In this document: piece after piece, positions 1 through 10,050 of the stretch | Position numbering within the stretch: position 1 is the first letter of the stretch | Layout of the letters: the number at the start of each line of letters is the position of its first letter | Made by a program: the position numbers and the translations under genes | DNA from: Macrotis lagotis | Taxonomy: Eukaryota > Chordata > Mammalia > Peramelemorphia > Peramelidae | DNA length: 64,000 nt | Direction of reading: 5' to 3' | NCBI RefSeq assembly: GCF_037893015.1 | Contig: NC_133660.1 | Coordinates: forward strand, 284,515,578 to 284,579,577 | The notes under the pieces: model-generated | What the model saw: the letters and a program-made list of their open reading frames with translations, nothing else | Told to the model about the DNA's origin: nothing | Database searches by the model: none

Positions 1-673
1 GCCACAGAGCCACCTCCTTCTACTTGCACCCTATCTTCCCCTATCACCTACTATGCAGAGGGAAGGGAAAAGTTGGGCCCCCTCCTCACATAGCCTCCCC
101 TTAGTTTGGGACATCGGATTTATTTCTGGCTCGTGGCTGCTGGCCACCCACACTGCCACAGGATCCTGCTTGTCAGGGAACAATGATCAAGGGGGTGGTG
201 GGAGGGCTTGGATAAAGGACTCCAAGCCCCAGCAGGAATGATTAGCTTGCTCCTGGGGGGCTGGTACCTTGGCGCCCACATGTAGCCCTCTAAACTTTGG
301 AACGGTTGGTTGGCCGTTACCGCCAGCAGGGAATGAGATTTCCTGGCACAAGAGGAGCCCAGGCAAGTCACTGTTGTGAAGCACAAGACTGTAGCCATAC
401 TCTCCATCCTGACAACACTGGGTCTCCTCCATACTTCCCAATAGGGGTGAGATGCCAGTGATCAGGGAGGGCTGCTAAGGGTTTGACTGTGACCATTGTC
501 AATCTCAGAGAGTTTTCAAACAAACAAACAAACAAAAAATCCCCCTTCCAATGGCTGTGAGCAGCCCTGGGATACAGAGCTGTCCACTACACACACGCCA
601 GATGCCCTTCAGCAAGGTCAGCTGCTCAGAGTCAAAGATGGGGAGGAGGGTGACAGTCATGGGAAGCCCATAC
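1..673 (-). other. STIP1: STIP1 intron 5, 5' part
   Basis: No reading frame here matches the next STIP1 exon (TPR2A, expected to begin ALKEKELGN), so exon 6 must lie left of the window. The stretch has no recognisable young repeat; a short AAAC simple repeat is at 518-535. Confidence 0.7.
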
Positions 674-842
674 CTGCTTCTTGTTCTCAGGGAGATCCTC
701 CTCCATTGGCTCAGGCTTGTTCTCCTTCTTGGGTGGAGGGGGTGGGGGTGGGGACACCACCTCTTCCTCCTCATCCATGCTGCCTAGGTCCACCCCGAGG
801 AGCACACTCAATGTGGTCATAACACGAGGATCTTGCAACTTC
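674..842 (-). CDS. STIP1: STIP1 exon 5, DP1 end and proline/acidic linker
   Basis: This exon is 169 bp with acceptor TTCCAG at 843-844 and donor GTATGG starting at 673, leaving in phase 0. It codes [20 protein letters not shown], an acidic run, seven consecutive prolines, a lysine-rich KKENKPEP segment and the stretch ending NKKQ. This is the flexible linker that leads into the Hsp90-binding TPR2A domain. Confidence 0.96.
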
Positions 843-3800
843 CTGGAATGTGGGCAATTGAGAATAGGGACCATTGGTGTCCCCAAATGACCCCTTAGCT
901 TAAACCTATCCCTGAGCCCCACCTGCTGGCAATGAAGTCATCTCTGCGCCCATAAGAGCCCTCAGACCAAAACTAACTTTCTTTTTTTAAAAAAAAAAAG
1001 AAAAAAAAATTCATTTATGGAAAGGCCATAAGCCTGACATTTTCTCACACTGGACAGAAAGCTGGCCTTGCAGGTCATGGGACAGTAGCCTGCCTTTTAA
1101 CAGACTAGATATGAACCACAGGCATGTCCTTTGACCTTGGTGTCCCCAGGAAATTGGAAGGCTAAAACTTGAACTGCTGATTTCAACGGAGGAACTAGTG
1201 AGCTGGTGGTCCCTCACCAACAAAATCACAAATCAGGACCAAAAATTGAAGGGGAAAAAAGGTCTAAAAGGGAGCTGGACTGGGAGAGCTACGTAGGCTA
1301 AGTCAGGAAGGAGGATGCATGGGCACCACTATCACAAGACATCGCTTTCTCAAAAGAGGGTGGATAGAGATGCCCTCACTTACGTGCCCAAATCTGAAGG
1401 TTTATTGCGGAGCTGCTCAATCAGCTCTTTATAGGTGGGATCATTCAGCAGAGCCCGCGTCCGAGGGTCATTCTCCAACTTCTGGTACAGGTGTGGGGTG
1501 TTGAAGGGGTTCATGAACTTCCTCTCTGCATGAGACACAACAACACACTCTACTACCTGTCATTCTCCATTTCAAAGGGTCGCCTCAGGGATTCATGAAC
1601 CAATGGCAAAAGGGGTGGCATGTGACACCCACCGGCCAGTCGGGCCTCCATGTTCTGCAGCCCCTCCTTGAGCTGAGAGTTGCTGGCTTCATGCTTTAGA
1701 CCCTCCTCATAGGTCCGCTTGGCTTCTTCGAACCGGTTTAGGAACTCGAGAGCTGCAGCCTTGCGGGAGTAGCCCTGAAATAGCAAAGGAGAACCCTGGT
1801 GAGGACGAGCCAGCCCCTGAGGTCTGGACCTAGGGAGGCTCCACCCCAGCTTACCTTGCCCCATTCAGGTTTCAAGTCCACAGTCTTGCAGCCATCCTCA
1901 TAAGCCTTCTGGTAATCTCCCTTCTTTGCATATGCAGCAGAGCGGTTGCTATAGAGCACGTGGTTCTGGGGGTCCAGCTTGATGGCCTCTGAGTAGCATC
2001 TCAGGGCATCGTCGATGTTGCCAGCGCTCAGGGCTTTATTGCCCTTCTCTTTCAGTTCATTAACCTAAGAAAAGCATGAGATCAAAGGAGTTTAGACACC
2101 CATGTCTGGAACTTTCCACATTAAAGCCCAGTCCATCAGAGAGAAACCTGCTGTCCCAATGGAACTCCCCCTTTCCTGAAAAGCTCAGGAAACCACAGCT
2201 CTCAATGTTTGCAGGATTGAACATATATATACACACCTCACTGAAACCTCAGGACCATCCTGGCAAGTACCACAAGGATGAATCCCATTTTATGGATGAG
2301 AAAATGAAGACTTAAGTCCAAGGCAGGATTCATATTCAGATCTGCCTGAATTCCAGTCAAAATACCATGACTCCACTTGAGCCACAATGTTCAATTAACT
2401 GTCTCTTTCTATGCCAAAATATAGGGAAAAGACTGCCTCTATAAAGCAGACAGACCTTTTAAGGTCGTGGGGGGTAACAACAGCTAATAGAAGCTCCTTT
2501 ACATGCGAAATAGCTTAATCCATTTGCAAATTCCCCACTCCTCACTGAATCAGCAGAGCCAAAAAATTCAAGAATAGAATTCTTGAAGAAGGGGAGAGAG
2601 CAAGAGAACTGACCTCTAGATCCATCTAGGGAAAAAAAGAGCCAGGGTGATATGCTGTCTTTCCCCAGGGAGATTCCCTTGGGGCAGAAAGCAAAGGGAC
2701 AGTTACAGAGACTTGGTTGGATTTCTGGAAACCAAGGAAAGGCTTCCTCCTCCTGGAAGCAGAGATGCCATTTCTTTGGCAAGGTTAGACCCAGGTTCCT
2801 GGGCCTAATGAGAAGGCTCCTCTCACCGAGGGGGGCTTGTGAGTCATCTGGAGAGCAGGCCAACACTTTTTTCCTGAGTGGAGAATTAGGAATGGGGGAA
2901 AAGAAAAGGGGGCACCACAAGATCACTTTGGGAGATTAAAACAAAGCCTGCCCCCTGCTCGGTTTAATTCAGCCAAATCTATGACTCATGTTTAAATCTC
3001 CAGTTGAAGGAAACGTGGGAGGAACATGTATGAGGGAGGGTCTGTGGTACTAACTTCAGGATATTCTTCACATTGACAGACAAGGGCCTTAGGGGGCCAG
3101 CTGCTTCACACAAGTGGGTGCTGAGGTGCAGAACCCTCCAGCAGGAAAAGGATTATCCCTGATTCAAAAAGTAACCCCCTCTGTACTAATGAGCTCAGCT
3201 TTTAAAACGAAGAGCCTCCATAAAGCTCAAACCCACCATTTGTATGCTTAGCATGAAAAATATTCCAGTTATTGCCCTTCCAACAGAACTGGGCTCGGGC
3301 AGGCTTTGAAGCGAGTTTAGGTACAGGTGGGACTGAATGGGCCTGGGGGATTCTGAGGGGGAAGTGAGCAGGTGAGTTTGGGTGGGCCATGGGCCTGTGA
3401 GCAGTGATAAAGGGGAGCTCAAAGGGAAGAGTCTGACCTGGCTTGTGCTACAAATGTAGCGTAACTTCGAAGATCGGACCCCAAGATTTGAGTCTAAGCT
3501 TCAGCTCGTTCAAATGCTTTCTATAGCTCCTGGACTCTCACAATCCCGAACCAAGTGAGGGTATTGGTCAAAGACAATAAAAGAGCCAGAGAAGCCCAAG
3601 CCACAAGGCAGCCAGGCTGGGAGGTTTTCCTCAAACTTGGGATCAGGAGAGGAGAGGCTGTTATATTCTGGGGTGATCTTTCGGCTAAGATCTGAAGGTC
3701 TGATTGCGGCTCCCCGGGTCACCCACAGAGGTGCACCAGAGGCTTCCCCTTTTTATTCTGCGCCCCACACTACAACTTGGGGGGCAGTGCGGAGGGAGGG

Positions 3801-4340
3801 CGACTTTGCCCTGGCTCCCCTCCCCCTTGATCCGGGGGTGCCTGGGCTCTCTACCTCACTTTGCCCCGGGGCCTCCAACTTTTGGGGTCCTTTTCTCGTG
3901 AAGCCGTATCACCCCTCCAGCCCTTTGCCCCCCCCGACTCAGAAATCAGGCCCCGGATCAGGCCTTGGGGGGCATCAGTGCCCCCCCCCGGGGCAAGAGG
4001 TAGGAAGGGGGGCTCGGGGGCTCCTCGAGCAGCCACACTGCGCCCCCCCACCCATCCCCCACCCCCTCGGACCCCAGCGACTTCCTGTCTGACCCGCTTC
4101 TGGGAGCCCCCGGCTGACTGACCCCCCCAGACCCCGCTGGGCCTCCTCCCCTCCCCCGGCCCCCTCCCCTCCGCGGCCCCCCAACCGCCCTCTGCCCCCG
4201 GCGCGGCCCGGCCCCGCCGCGCCTCCCTGGGCCCCGGGCGGCCCCACGGCCCGGCCCGAGGGAGGCCTCCTCGGCGGCGGCCCCGCTTCCGGCCGCCCCC
4301 CGGCTCGCCCCCCACCCCGGCCGCTCCTCACCTGCTCCAT
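674..4340 (-). CDS. STIP1: STIP1 (HOP), Hsp70/Hsp90 co-chaperone, exons 1-5, 3' part off window
   Basis: Cytosolic adaptor that passes client proteins from Hsp70 to Hsp90. Joining 4332-4340, 1855-2064, 1633-1774, 1384-1525 and 674-842 on the minus strand gives an open frame of 224 codons that follows human STIP1 almost residue for residue. Residues 4-105 are the TPR1 domain, which binds the EEVD tail of Hsp70; all five carboxylate-clamp residues known from human HOP (K8, N12, N43, K73, R77) are present. Residues from about 120 form the DP1 region ([25 protein letters not shown]), followed by a linker with a run of seven prolines and the [13 protein letters not shown] segment just before TPR2A. 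All introns have GT-AG ends. TPR2A, TPR2B and DP2 must lie left of base 1. The gene diverges from MACROD1. Identification is secure; only completeness is limited by the window edge. Confidence 0.97.
1384..1525 (-). CDS. STIP1: STIP1 exon 4, DP1 region
   Basis: This exon is 142 bp with acceptor TGCAG at 1526-1527 and donor GTAAGT starting at 1383, entering in phase 1 and leaving in phase 2. It codes the aspartate-proline rich DP1 segment ([40 protein letters not shown]). Small differences from the human protein as I recall it (for example NTPH for NMPN) are conservative. Confidence 0.96.
1633..1774 (-). CDS. STIP1: STIP1 exon 3, end of TPR1 (residues 74-121)
   Basis: This exon is 142 bp, starting GGCTACTCCCGC (G74 Y75 S76 R77; R77 is a clamp residue) and ending in phase 1 with a GTGGGT donor at 1632. 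It codes the third TPR motif and capping helix ([30 protein letters not shown]). Intron 2 is only 80 bp and intron 3 only 107 bp. Confidence 0.96.
1855..2064 (-). CDS. STIP1: STIP1 exon 2, TPR1 helices (residues 4-73)
   Basis: This exon is 210 bp, phase 0 at both ends. Its acceptor is CTTAG at 2065-2066 and its donor GTAAG starts at 1854. It codes the first two TPR repeats of TPR1, including clamp residues K8, N12, N43 and K73 and the motif [21 protein letters not shown]. Confidence 0.96.
2065..4331 (-). other. STIP1: STIP1 intron 1
   Basis: This is the first intron, about 2.27 kb. A MIR-like relic on the minus strand is at about 2240-2320 (CATTTTATGGATGAGAAAATGAAG). The part from about 3.9 kb rightward is GC-rich and belongs to the promoter CpG island. 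I see no coding exon in it. Confidence 0.6.
4332..4340 (-). CDS. STIP1: STIP1 exon 1, coding part (Met-Glu-Gln)
   Basis: ATGGAGCAG followed directly by a GTGAG donor (GT at 4331-4330). The start context is GCCATGG, a strong Kozak match. Only three codons are coded before the first intron, as in human STIP1. The 5' UTR lies at higher coordinates inside the CpG island. Confidence 0.93.
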
Positions 4341-4417
4341 GGCCCGAGCCGGAGCCGAGGCAGCCGCGAATCCGTCCGCCAGCCCGCTCGCGCCCAGCTC
4401 CCAGTCGCACGCGCCGC

Positions 4418-4437
4418 CTTCTGGAACCTACTAGAAG
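4418..4437. promoter_or_regulatory. STIP1: Heat-shock element, four 5-bp units (HSF1 site)
   Basis: The units read cTTCt gGAAc cTACt aGAAg, that is four alternating nTTCn/nGAAn blocks with one mismatch (TAC for TTC). The site lies about 80-100 bp upstream of the STIP1 start codon. STIP1 is a known heat-shock-inducible gene, so the placement fits HSF1 control. Confidence 0.72.
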
Positions 4438-4744
4438 CTGCCGGGACTCCCGGCTCCCGCCTCCTCCGAGCCGCCCCATTGCTCGAATCTTTCCTCCGAG
4501 CCCCACCCCCCCGCTTCTCTGAAAGGCTGACTGCCCCGCCACTCAGGAGAGACTCCCTGTCATTGGGCGGCGGGCGGCGATTCGCTCCGCCCTTCGTCCT
4601 TTCTTCCCGGCCATTGGGTGTTTCTAGGCACTGCCCGCCCCGGAGTCTGCTTGACGACTAGCAGAAGGGCGGCTATCCGCCACGCTCATTGGTTGGCGGG
4701 AGCGCCGGTCTGGCCGGCGCTGGCCGCACCCATTGGTCCGCGGC

Positions 4745-4759
4745 CTTCTGGAAATTTCC
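4745..4759. promoter_or_regulatory. STIP1: Heat-shock element, perfect three-unit (HSF1 site)
   Basis: The units read cTTCt gGAAa tTTCc, three contiguous perfect heat-shock units. The site is about 410 bp upstream of the STIP1 start codon, between two CCAAT boxes. Confidence 0.72.
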
Positions 4760-4787
4760 ACCTTCCCCATTGGGCAAACGGGCATGG

Positions 4788-4795
4788 TGACGTCA
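4788..4795. promoter_or_regulatory. Consensus cAMP response element TGACGTCA
   Basis: A perfect palindromic CRE (CREB/ATF site) inside the STIP1 CpG island, between the CCAAT boxes at 4769 and 4820. Binding is inferred from sequence only. Confidence 0.6.
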
Positions 4796-5399
4796 GAGCC
4801 CTCGGTGATCGGCGGTTCTATTGGGCGCAGGGTCTCCGAGCGCCTCGCTCTGATAGGTCTGTCCGGCTGCCATTCGAACAGACTGTCGTCACGGCCTTGG
4901 GCCCACCCCGCACCCTTACCCCGCGCGGGGGGCGCGGGGGCGTACTTCCTTCCCCAACGGGGTCACCCCGGGGCACCCCCTAGTGTCTGCCCGGGGCGCC
5001 GCCTGGGCACAGCCGCGTCGGCCTCGGTCTTTCTGCCGGTGAAATGGGCTGCGCCCCCCCCCCAGCCCCGGATGGGGGGGACGGTAAAGAGCGCCCCCCG
5101 CTGCCTCAGTTTCCCTCCGGAGCACCCGCCCCGCCCCCAACGTTGGAACGGGCCTGGCCCCGGGGGGCGCAAGCGGAAGCTGATTTCTGCCTCACTGGCC
5201 TGGCCTCAGGGCCGGTGGGCCCGGGGTCATGACCCTCGGTGCTACCCCAAGAGCCGCGGGAAGGGGCTTGGGGAGTCCACCCCCCACCTCTGCTGAGGGC
5301 CTCACCCGCTGCTCGGGCCCCACCACCTGGGGAGCCAGAGATAGTGGCAGGGGCAGCAGCCAGGGGAGAGGGCGCCCAGGACACGGGTCCAGCCCGGGC

Positions 5400-6190
5400 C
5401 CTTAACCTCTTCTGGGCCCTGGGGAACCTGGAGGTTCAAAACCCGGCTTTTACCTGCAAAAGAGCGAAGCAGAGGCTTGCCAAGGAGCCCGCGCTACTGG
5501 CACCAAGGGATCCAAGGGGGAGCGGGCAAAGGCCGGAGCCGGCCGATAGGACTCGGGCATGTGCCGCAGAGCAGTGCTGAGAGGAGGGAACTGTAGCAGG
5601 CATGCAGGGGCATCAGATGCGCCCACTGCAGTTGTGTGTGTGGACGCCTAGGTGCACGGCGGAGCCCACCTGCCCAGTGGAGGAGCCTGTCCAGTGGAAA
5701 TTTCACGTTGGGACCAATAAGCAAAAGAACACGGCCACTTCTTATTTTTTCCTGAGCAATTAATAATCATTTTATTAATTATGGCTATTAGATGATTAAT
5801 AAAAGGGGGCATTTGGCTTTCCTAAACCAAAGCTCAACTGTTTATTATTAGAGAGTGACTGTAAACCCTTTCACATAGTAGGCACTTTATAAATATCAGC
5901 CATGATCATACAGTAGTATGTGTAAGGCTGTGACTTTGATGCTTTTTCTCTGGAATGCTTTATAAAACAAACCAGTAACCCTGTAAGGGAGCTCTCTCTG
6001 TCTGTCTCTGTCTCTCTGTCTTTGTCTTTCTCTCTCTGTTTAAGTCTCTTTCTGTCTGTCTCTGTCTCTCTCTGTCTTTCTCTGTCTCTCTCCCTTCCTC
6101 CAGATAGTCTGTGTAGCACAGTTTTGGTGCTAATTAAAGAATATAACAATCAGAGCTCCATGAATGTCCAAGTCTTCTTCAAGGACAAAG
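5400..6190. other. Intergenic, no gene seen
   Basis: Between the STIP1 and MACROD1 promoters. From about 5745 to 5860 it is AT-rich with a cluster of TAAT/ATTA homeodomain-type cores. At 5995-6105 there is a degenerate TCTG/CTCTGT simple repeat. I see no coding potential beyond short random frames. Confidence 0.55.
5995..6105 (+). repeat. (CTCTGT/TCTG)n simple repeat
   Basis: Degenerate short-period pyrimidine-rich repeat of CTCTGTCTGTCTCTGT type. Confidence 0.85.
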
Positions 6191-6194
6191 GACA

Positions 6195-6510
6195 GGGGCA
6201 GCTACAGATAGAGCACTGGCCTGGACTTAGGAAGACCTGAGTTCAAATCCTTTTTTATAGATTTTTGCAAGTCAGTGGGCTTAAATGACTTGCCCAAGGG
6301 CACACAGCTAGGTCATTATTAAATGTCTGATTTGAACTCAGATCCTCCTGACTCCAGGGCTAGTGCTGTATCCATTTCACCACCTAGCAGCTCCTTAGTT
6401 CAAATCTGAACTCAGACACTTAATACTTACTTAGCTGTGTGACCATGGGCAAGTCACTTAGCCCCATTGCCTTACAAAAACCAAAAAAAATTTAAAAGAT
6501 AAAAAAAAAG
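6195..6510 (+). mobile_element. Marsupial tRNA-like SINE, split by a nested SINE
   Basis: The 5' half (6195-6249: GGGGCAGCTACAGATAGAGC to GAGTTCAAATC) and 3' half (6397-6510: CTCAGACACTTAATA to TTACAAAAACC and an A-rich tail) are two parts of one plus-strand SINE, separated by a minus-strand SINE at 6250-6396. Confidence 0.85.
6250..6396 (-). mobile_element. Marsupial tRNA-like SINE inserted in an older SINE
   Basis: Starts with a T-rich run (reverse of the poly-A tail), then TTGCAAG, TTGCCCAAGGGCACACAGCTAGG and CACCACCTAGCAGC. It is flanked by an exact 10-bp duplication, AGTTCAAATC, at 6240-6249 and 6397-6406, which is the B box of the host SINE. Confidence 0.88.
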
Positions 6511-6571
6511 AATGGATAAACATCATCATCACCATCCTCATCACTATGTGTTAAGGCGTTAAGATTGTTCT

Positions 6572-6665
6572 ATAATGACCTAGCTGTGTGGTTTGGGCAA
6601 GACACAACCCCATTGCCTAGCAAACCCCCCCCCCAAAAAAAAAACCTAAAAAAAACAAAAAAAAA
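6572..6665 (+). mobile_element. 5'-truncated marsupial SINE
   Basis: Only the 3' half is present (ATAATGACCTAGCTGTGTGG to an A-rich tail), flanked by a 9-bp duplication GATTGTTCT at 6563-6571 and 6667-6675. Confidence 0.8.
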
Positions 6666-6679
6666 GGATTGTTCTAGGC

Positions 6680-7035
6680 TGAGGATCGAAAGGCAAAACT
6701 GCCCCTGCCCTCAAGGAGCTTACATTCTTTGGGGAAGATCAGTTCTACTAACTCACAGAAAGGTAGGTACTAGGTTCTTCAGGAGTGAGTGGGGATGGGG
6801 GAGTGGCGGGGAGGGCTCAGAACAGGGCTCATGAGGGAGATGGTGCTTAAACAGTGTTGAAGACAAGGGATTCTAAGAGGTGAGACGAAGAAAGATGGCA
6901 TCCTAGGTAGAGCCAACAGCCAGGGCAAAGACACCAGGTAGGAGAGTGTTGTGTGAGAGAAGGGAAAAAACCAGTTAGGCTGGGCCACACTGTGTGGGAA
7001 GGGGAAAGGAAATAATATTTAAATAGGAAGGATAA
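6680..7035. repeat. Decayed ancient interspersed repeat
   Basis: Contains phrases common in old mammalian repeats (CCCTCAAGGAGCTTACATTCT, then purine-rich text with GGCCACACTGTGTGGGAAGGG and GGAAATAATAT). The family is not resolved by eye. Confidence 0.4.
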
Positions 7036-7099
7036 CATTTAAACAGGAGGGAACACAAGGCAGGCTGAAGATGTCAGAGAAGTCTTGGCTCTGACATCC

Positions 7100-7305
7100 T
7101 ATGCACTCTGTCTTTGTCTGTCTGTCTCTTCCTATCTCTGTCTGTCTGTCCTCTCTCTCTCCTTTTCTCTCTCCTTTCTCTGTCTTTCTGTCTCTCTGTC
7201 TCACCTCTCTTCTCTCTCTCCTCTCTTTTCTCTGCTCTCTCTCTCCTTTCTCCTTCTGTCCTTTCTTCTTGTTCTTGTTCTTGTTCTCTCTCTCTCTCTC
7301 TCCAG
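7100..7305 (+). repeat. Polypyrimidine (CT)n-rich tract
   Basis: About 200 bp almost purely C and T with TCTG, CTCT and TTCTTG sub-repeats. The apparent long Leu/Ser-rich or Arg/Glu-rich frames here are artefacts of this composition. Confidence 0.9.
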
Positions 7306-7464
7306 CCCCTCCTGGCATCTCTGCCCCAGGCCCTCCCTTCCCCAGCCAGCCTGCTCAGAGCCTCTCCCTGCCAGGGCCTTCCCCTGGTACTCATCTCCTG
7401 GTTCTCTCTCCTGACTCTGGTGGCCTTGGGCATGCTTGTTGCTAGAGGCCTGTTCTCTCATTGG

Positions 7465-7590
7465 GGTATAAGCTCCTTGAGAGCAGCTACTGCCCTTGGC
7501 CTCCTTTGGCACTCTCACAGTAGGGGACACAATGTGCATTGAAGAATGCCTGGCACCCAGCAGGTGATTAATGAATTCCTGTTCCCCCAT
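7465..7590 (+). repeat. L2-type LINE 3' end relic
   Basis: ATAAGCTCCTTGAGAGCAG, then GAATGCCTGGCACCCAGCAGG and TGATTAATGAATTCC match the general form of mammalian L2 3' ends. Confidence 0.65.
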
Positions 7591-7599
7591 TAAACCTTC

Positions 7600-8600
7600 C
7601 CATTACTCCATGGCCAGGGGAGCTCTGTCCTGATCTGCCTTAAGCCCTGGGGAGGTGTTCCCCAGAAGTGTCCTGGAGGCCATCTAAGCCAAGCCCACTG
7701 AGGAGATAGACAGAGGGGAAACTGAGGCTTAGAGAAGGTAAGATTTGCCCAGGCAGTCAGTGAAGAACCAGATTTGAACTTGGGTCCTGTGCCTCCCAAT
7801 GCAGCACCAGGCCGCATCCTCAATGAACCTATGTCTGGTCCTCGGCTGCTTTTAAATGCTCCTGGACCAACTGAGGCCCAGGAGCCGGTGGAGAAGATGC
7901 AGGGTTGGGAGTGGGAACTTCCTCCCACTTCCTGGGATGTAAATCAGGGTCAGAACACCTGGCCAGTATCTGCCCCCCCCCCCCCGGTAGTCATGGGGCT
8001 CAGGGAGGTTTGGATTTGGCCTCCTTCCTGTCCTATCAGTTCAGAGCCCCCCCTCCCCATATGAGACTGGCAGCTCCAGCTGGGCAGGGCTGGCTCCTCC
8101 AGGGCTTCAACTCCACTGCCTGTGTGATCTTGGGCCAGTCCTCTCCCTGGGTGGGCTGGAGGGCTCTGCGGCTCCTTCAGTTGTAGGACCCAGCCCCACA
8201 CTCGGCCACTCCAGGGTCTTCTTATTAGTGGCAGTTTTCATTATTTGTGCCCCAGAATTGGAGCGAGGAAGGGGGGACTGGCCACAGTCTGGGGCCTTCC
8301 CTCCCCTGCTTCACAGGTCACTGGCTCCACGGTTGGCCACCCAGGGTAACTCAGGCTACTGAGACGTGCTCCTGGCCAGAGTCCTGTAAAGTTGTGGGGG
8401 GGGGCAGGGAGAGGGGCTGATGGCTATTTGTAGCACTGAGTTTGGATTCCAGAAACAGGTGATGGGGCCTGGCAAGCACAGGGGGGCCCTGAGCCAGGCC
8501 TGAGTGGAGAGTCCCCAGGTGTCCTGGGAAAGTGGAGACAGAGACAGCAGGGGCAGGGGGAGGGGAGGTCTCAGGATGCTGGGAGATGTAGTCCTGGGGA
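7600..8600. other. Intergenic, no gene seen
   Basis: GC-moderate sequence with a C13 run at 7973-7985. Short MIR-like phrases such as GGGGAAACTGAGGCTTAGAG are visible at about 7715. I see no coding exon. Confidence 0.5.
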
Positions 8601-8605
8601 GAAGG

Positions 8606-8607
<2 letters not shown>

Positions 8608-8654
<47 letters not shown>
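8608..8654 (+). repeat. (AG)n microsatellite
   Basis: An uninterrupted GA dinucleotide run of about 45 bp. Confidence 0.95.
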
Positions 8655-8656
<2 letters not shown>

Positions 8657-8795
8657 GGGGGACCAAAGAGCTGGGTGTCCTGAGTTGGGTGGGGGGACTG
8701 TGGCCTGCCCTGGGGAGGCTGCCCAGATCTGGTCTATCTGTCCAGGCCACCTCAGACTCAGATTGGTGCTCTCCCAGCATTGAAAGCTTAGATTT

Positions 8796-8954
8796 TTTTT
8801 TTTTAGTTTTTTGCAAGGCAAATGGGGTTAAGTGGCTTGCCCAAGGCCACACAGCTAGGTAATTATTAAGTGTCTGAGACCGGATTTGAACCCAGGTACT
8901 CCTGACTGCAAGCCTGGTGCTTTATCCACTGTGCCACCTAGCCACCCCACAAAG
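8796..8954 (-). mobile_element. Marsupial tRNA-like SINE
   Basis: Full-length minus-strand copy: T-rich start, TTGCAAGGCAAATGGGG, CACACAGCTAGGTAATTA, GATTTGAACCCAGG and GTGCCACCTAGCCACCCC. Flanking duplication GCTTAGATTT at 8786-8795 and 8955-8964. Confidence 0.92.
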
Positions 8955-9819
8955 GCTTAGATTTGAAAAGAGGCTTTAGAAAACTTTTTCGCTCCAGCCC
9001 CTCATTTTACAGAGAAGGAAACTGAGGCACAGAGCAGGGAAATTGCTTTTCCAAGATCATAGGACTAGTTGGTGATGAAGGTTGGGCTTGAATTTGGGAC
9101 TCCCCTACTCTAAGTCAATGGTTCTAGTCCAAGTTTCTGGGCACACCCATCTTCTTAGGCCTTCCCTGAGCTTGTGGGAAGTGGAGACTGAGGCATGGTG
9201 GGTGGGCCCTAGTTCAAATTCAGAGGTTTGCTTCTGAGCTCCTAGCCTGAGAAGGCATCCTTCCAGGGCCCAGCCACAAGGTCCTCGGCTCCTCCTTCCT
9301 GCCTGGGTGCCCATGGACTCTGGGGAGGCTTGGCCTCTGTGGGCTTGGAGCCGCCAGCCCGGCCTGCCACACCAGTTCTGGTTCCCAAGGCCCACACCTA
9401 CCTGGACTGGAGGCTGAGCAGATTCAGAGCAGGGCAAAGGCACACAAACAAACAAATGCAAGAGGTGTGGCTCCCACCTGGCTGGGTATTACCTGTGAGG
9501 GAGTGGAAAGAACCCAAGTGGGTGTGGATGACCAGCCTGGCTAACCAGGCCCTCTCTAGTGACCCTGGGTGAGTCACTGCTCCTCAGGGCTTGTGGCTCT
9601 GCCAAATGGAGAGGTTGAATCTGCTGTTGTGCTGCCATCAAGGCCAAGACTGGGAGCGGCCTATGGGTTGTTCCTGCTTCCCTCCCACCCCCATGTGCTT
9701 CTGTCTCAATATGGAGGATATCCATTCTCTCAATCTCTCTATTGTATTTGTCCCTTTTGAGCAGCCTGTCTATACTGTCATTGGTGCCCATCATCTAGGG
9801 ATGGAGTGATTCACCCATC

Positions 9820-10050
9820 CGTGTGGTGGAGTGGTAAGAGAGTGCCTGCCAGGGCTGGAATAGGAAGACCTGAGTTCAGATTTGGCCTCTGGCACTTCCC
9901 AGCTTCATGGCCCTGGACAAGTCACTTCACCCTGCCTGCATCACTTTCCCCATCTGTCAAATGAGCTGGAGAAGAAAACAGCAAACCACTCTGGTTTGCT
10001 AAGAAAACACAGGGTCTTGGAGAGTGGGGGATGACTGAACAACGTCTGGC
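9820..10050 (+). mobile_element. MAR1-type SINE, diverged
   Basis: GAAGACCTGAGTTCAGATTT, then GGACAAGTCACTTCACCCTG, CATCTGTCAAATGAGCTGG and GGATGACTGAACAAC follow the order of the marsupial MAR1 consensus as I remember it. Confidence 0.7.

Larger units (their letters stand above)
4562..4824 (-). promoter_or_regulatory. STIP1: Cluster of six CCAAT boxes (NF-Y type)
   Basis: ATTGG on the plus strand (CCAAT when read in the STIP1 direction) occurs at 4562, 4613, 4688, 4732, 4769 and 4820, all in one orientation within 263 bp. Spacings are 51, 75, 44, 37 and 51 bp. NF-Y binds CCAAT and commonly cooperates with HSF1 at chaperone promoters. Confidence 0.7.
3900..5400. promoter_or_regulatory. STIP1: CpG island over the STIP1 promoter
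   Basis: The sequence is strongly GC-rich with dense CpG, in clear contrast to the flanks. It covers the STIP1 start codon at 4340, exon 1 and about 1 kb upstream. No TATA box is visible at a suitable distance, as expected for a broad CpG-island promoter. Edges are approximate. Confidence 0.8.

Noticed and set aside
3851..4542. Long minus-strand Gly/Arg-rich frames over the STIP1 promoter
   Set aside because: They are products of the CpG island's GC bias, overlap each other in different frames, and share no sequence with STIP1 beyond the first three codons.
6195..6250. Possible tRNA gene from A- and B-box-like motifs
   Set aside because: The motifs belong to a SINE head; there is no cloverleaf or acceptor stem. 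The same holds for all other SINE copies.
7074..7590. Overlapping Arg/Glu-rich and Leu/Ser-rich frames
   Set aside because: They translate a polypyrimidine simple repeat in several frames; no domain or splice context.
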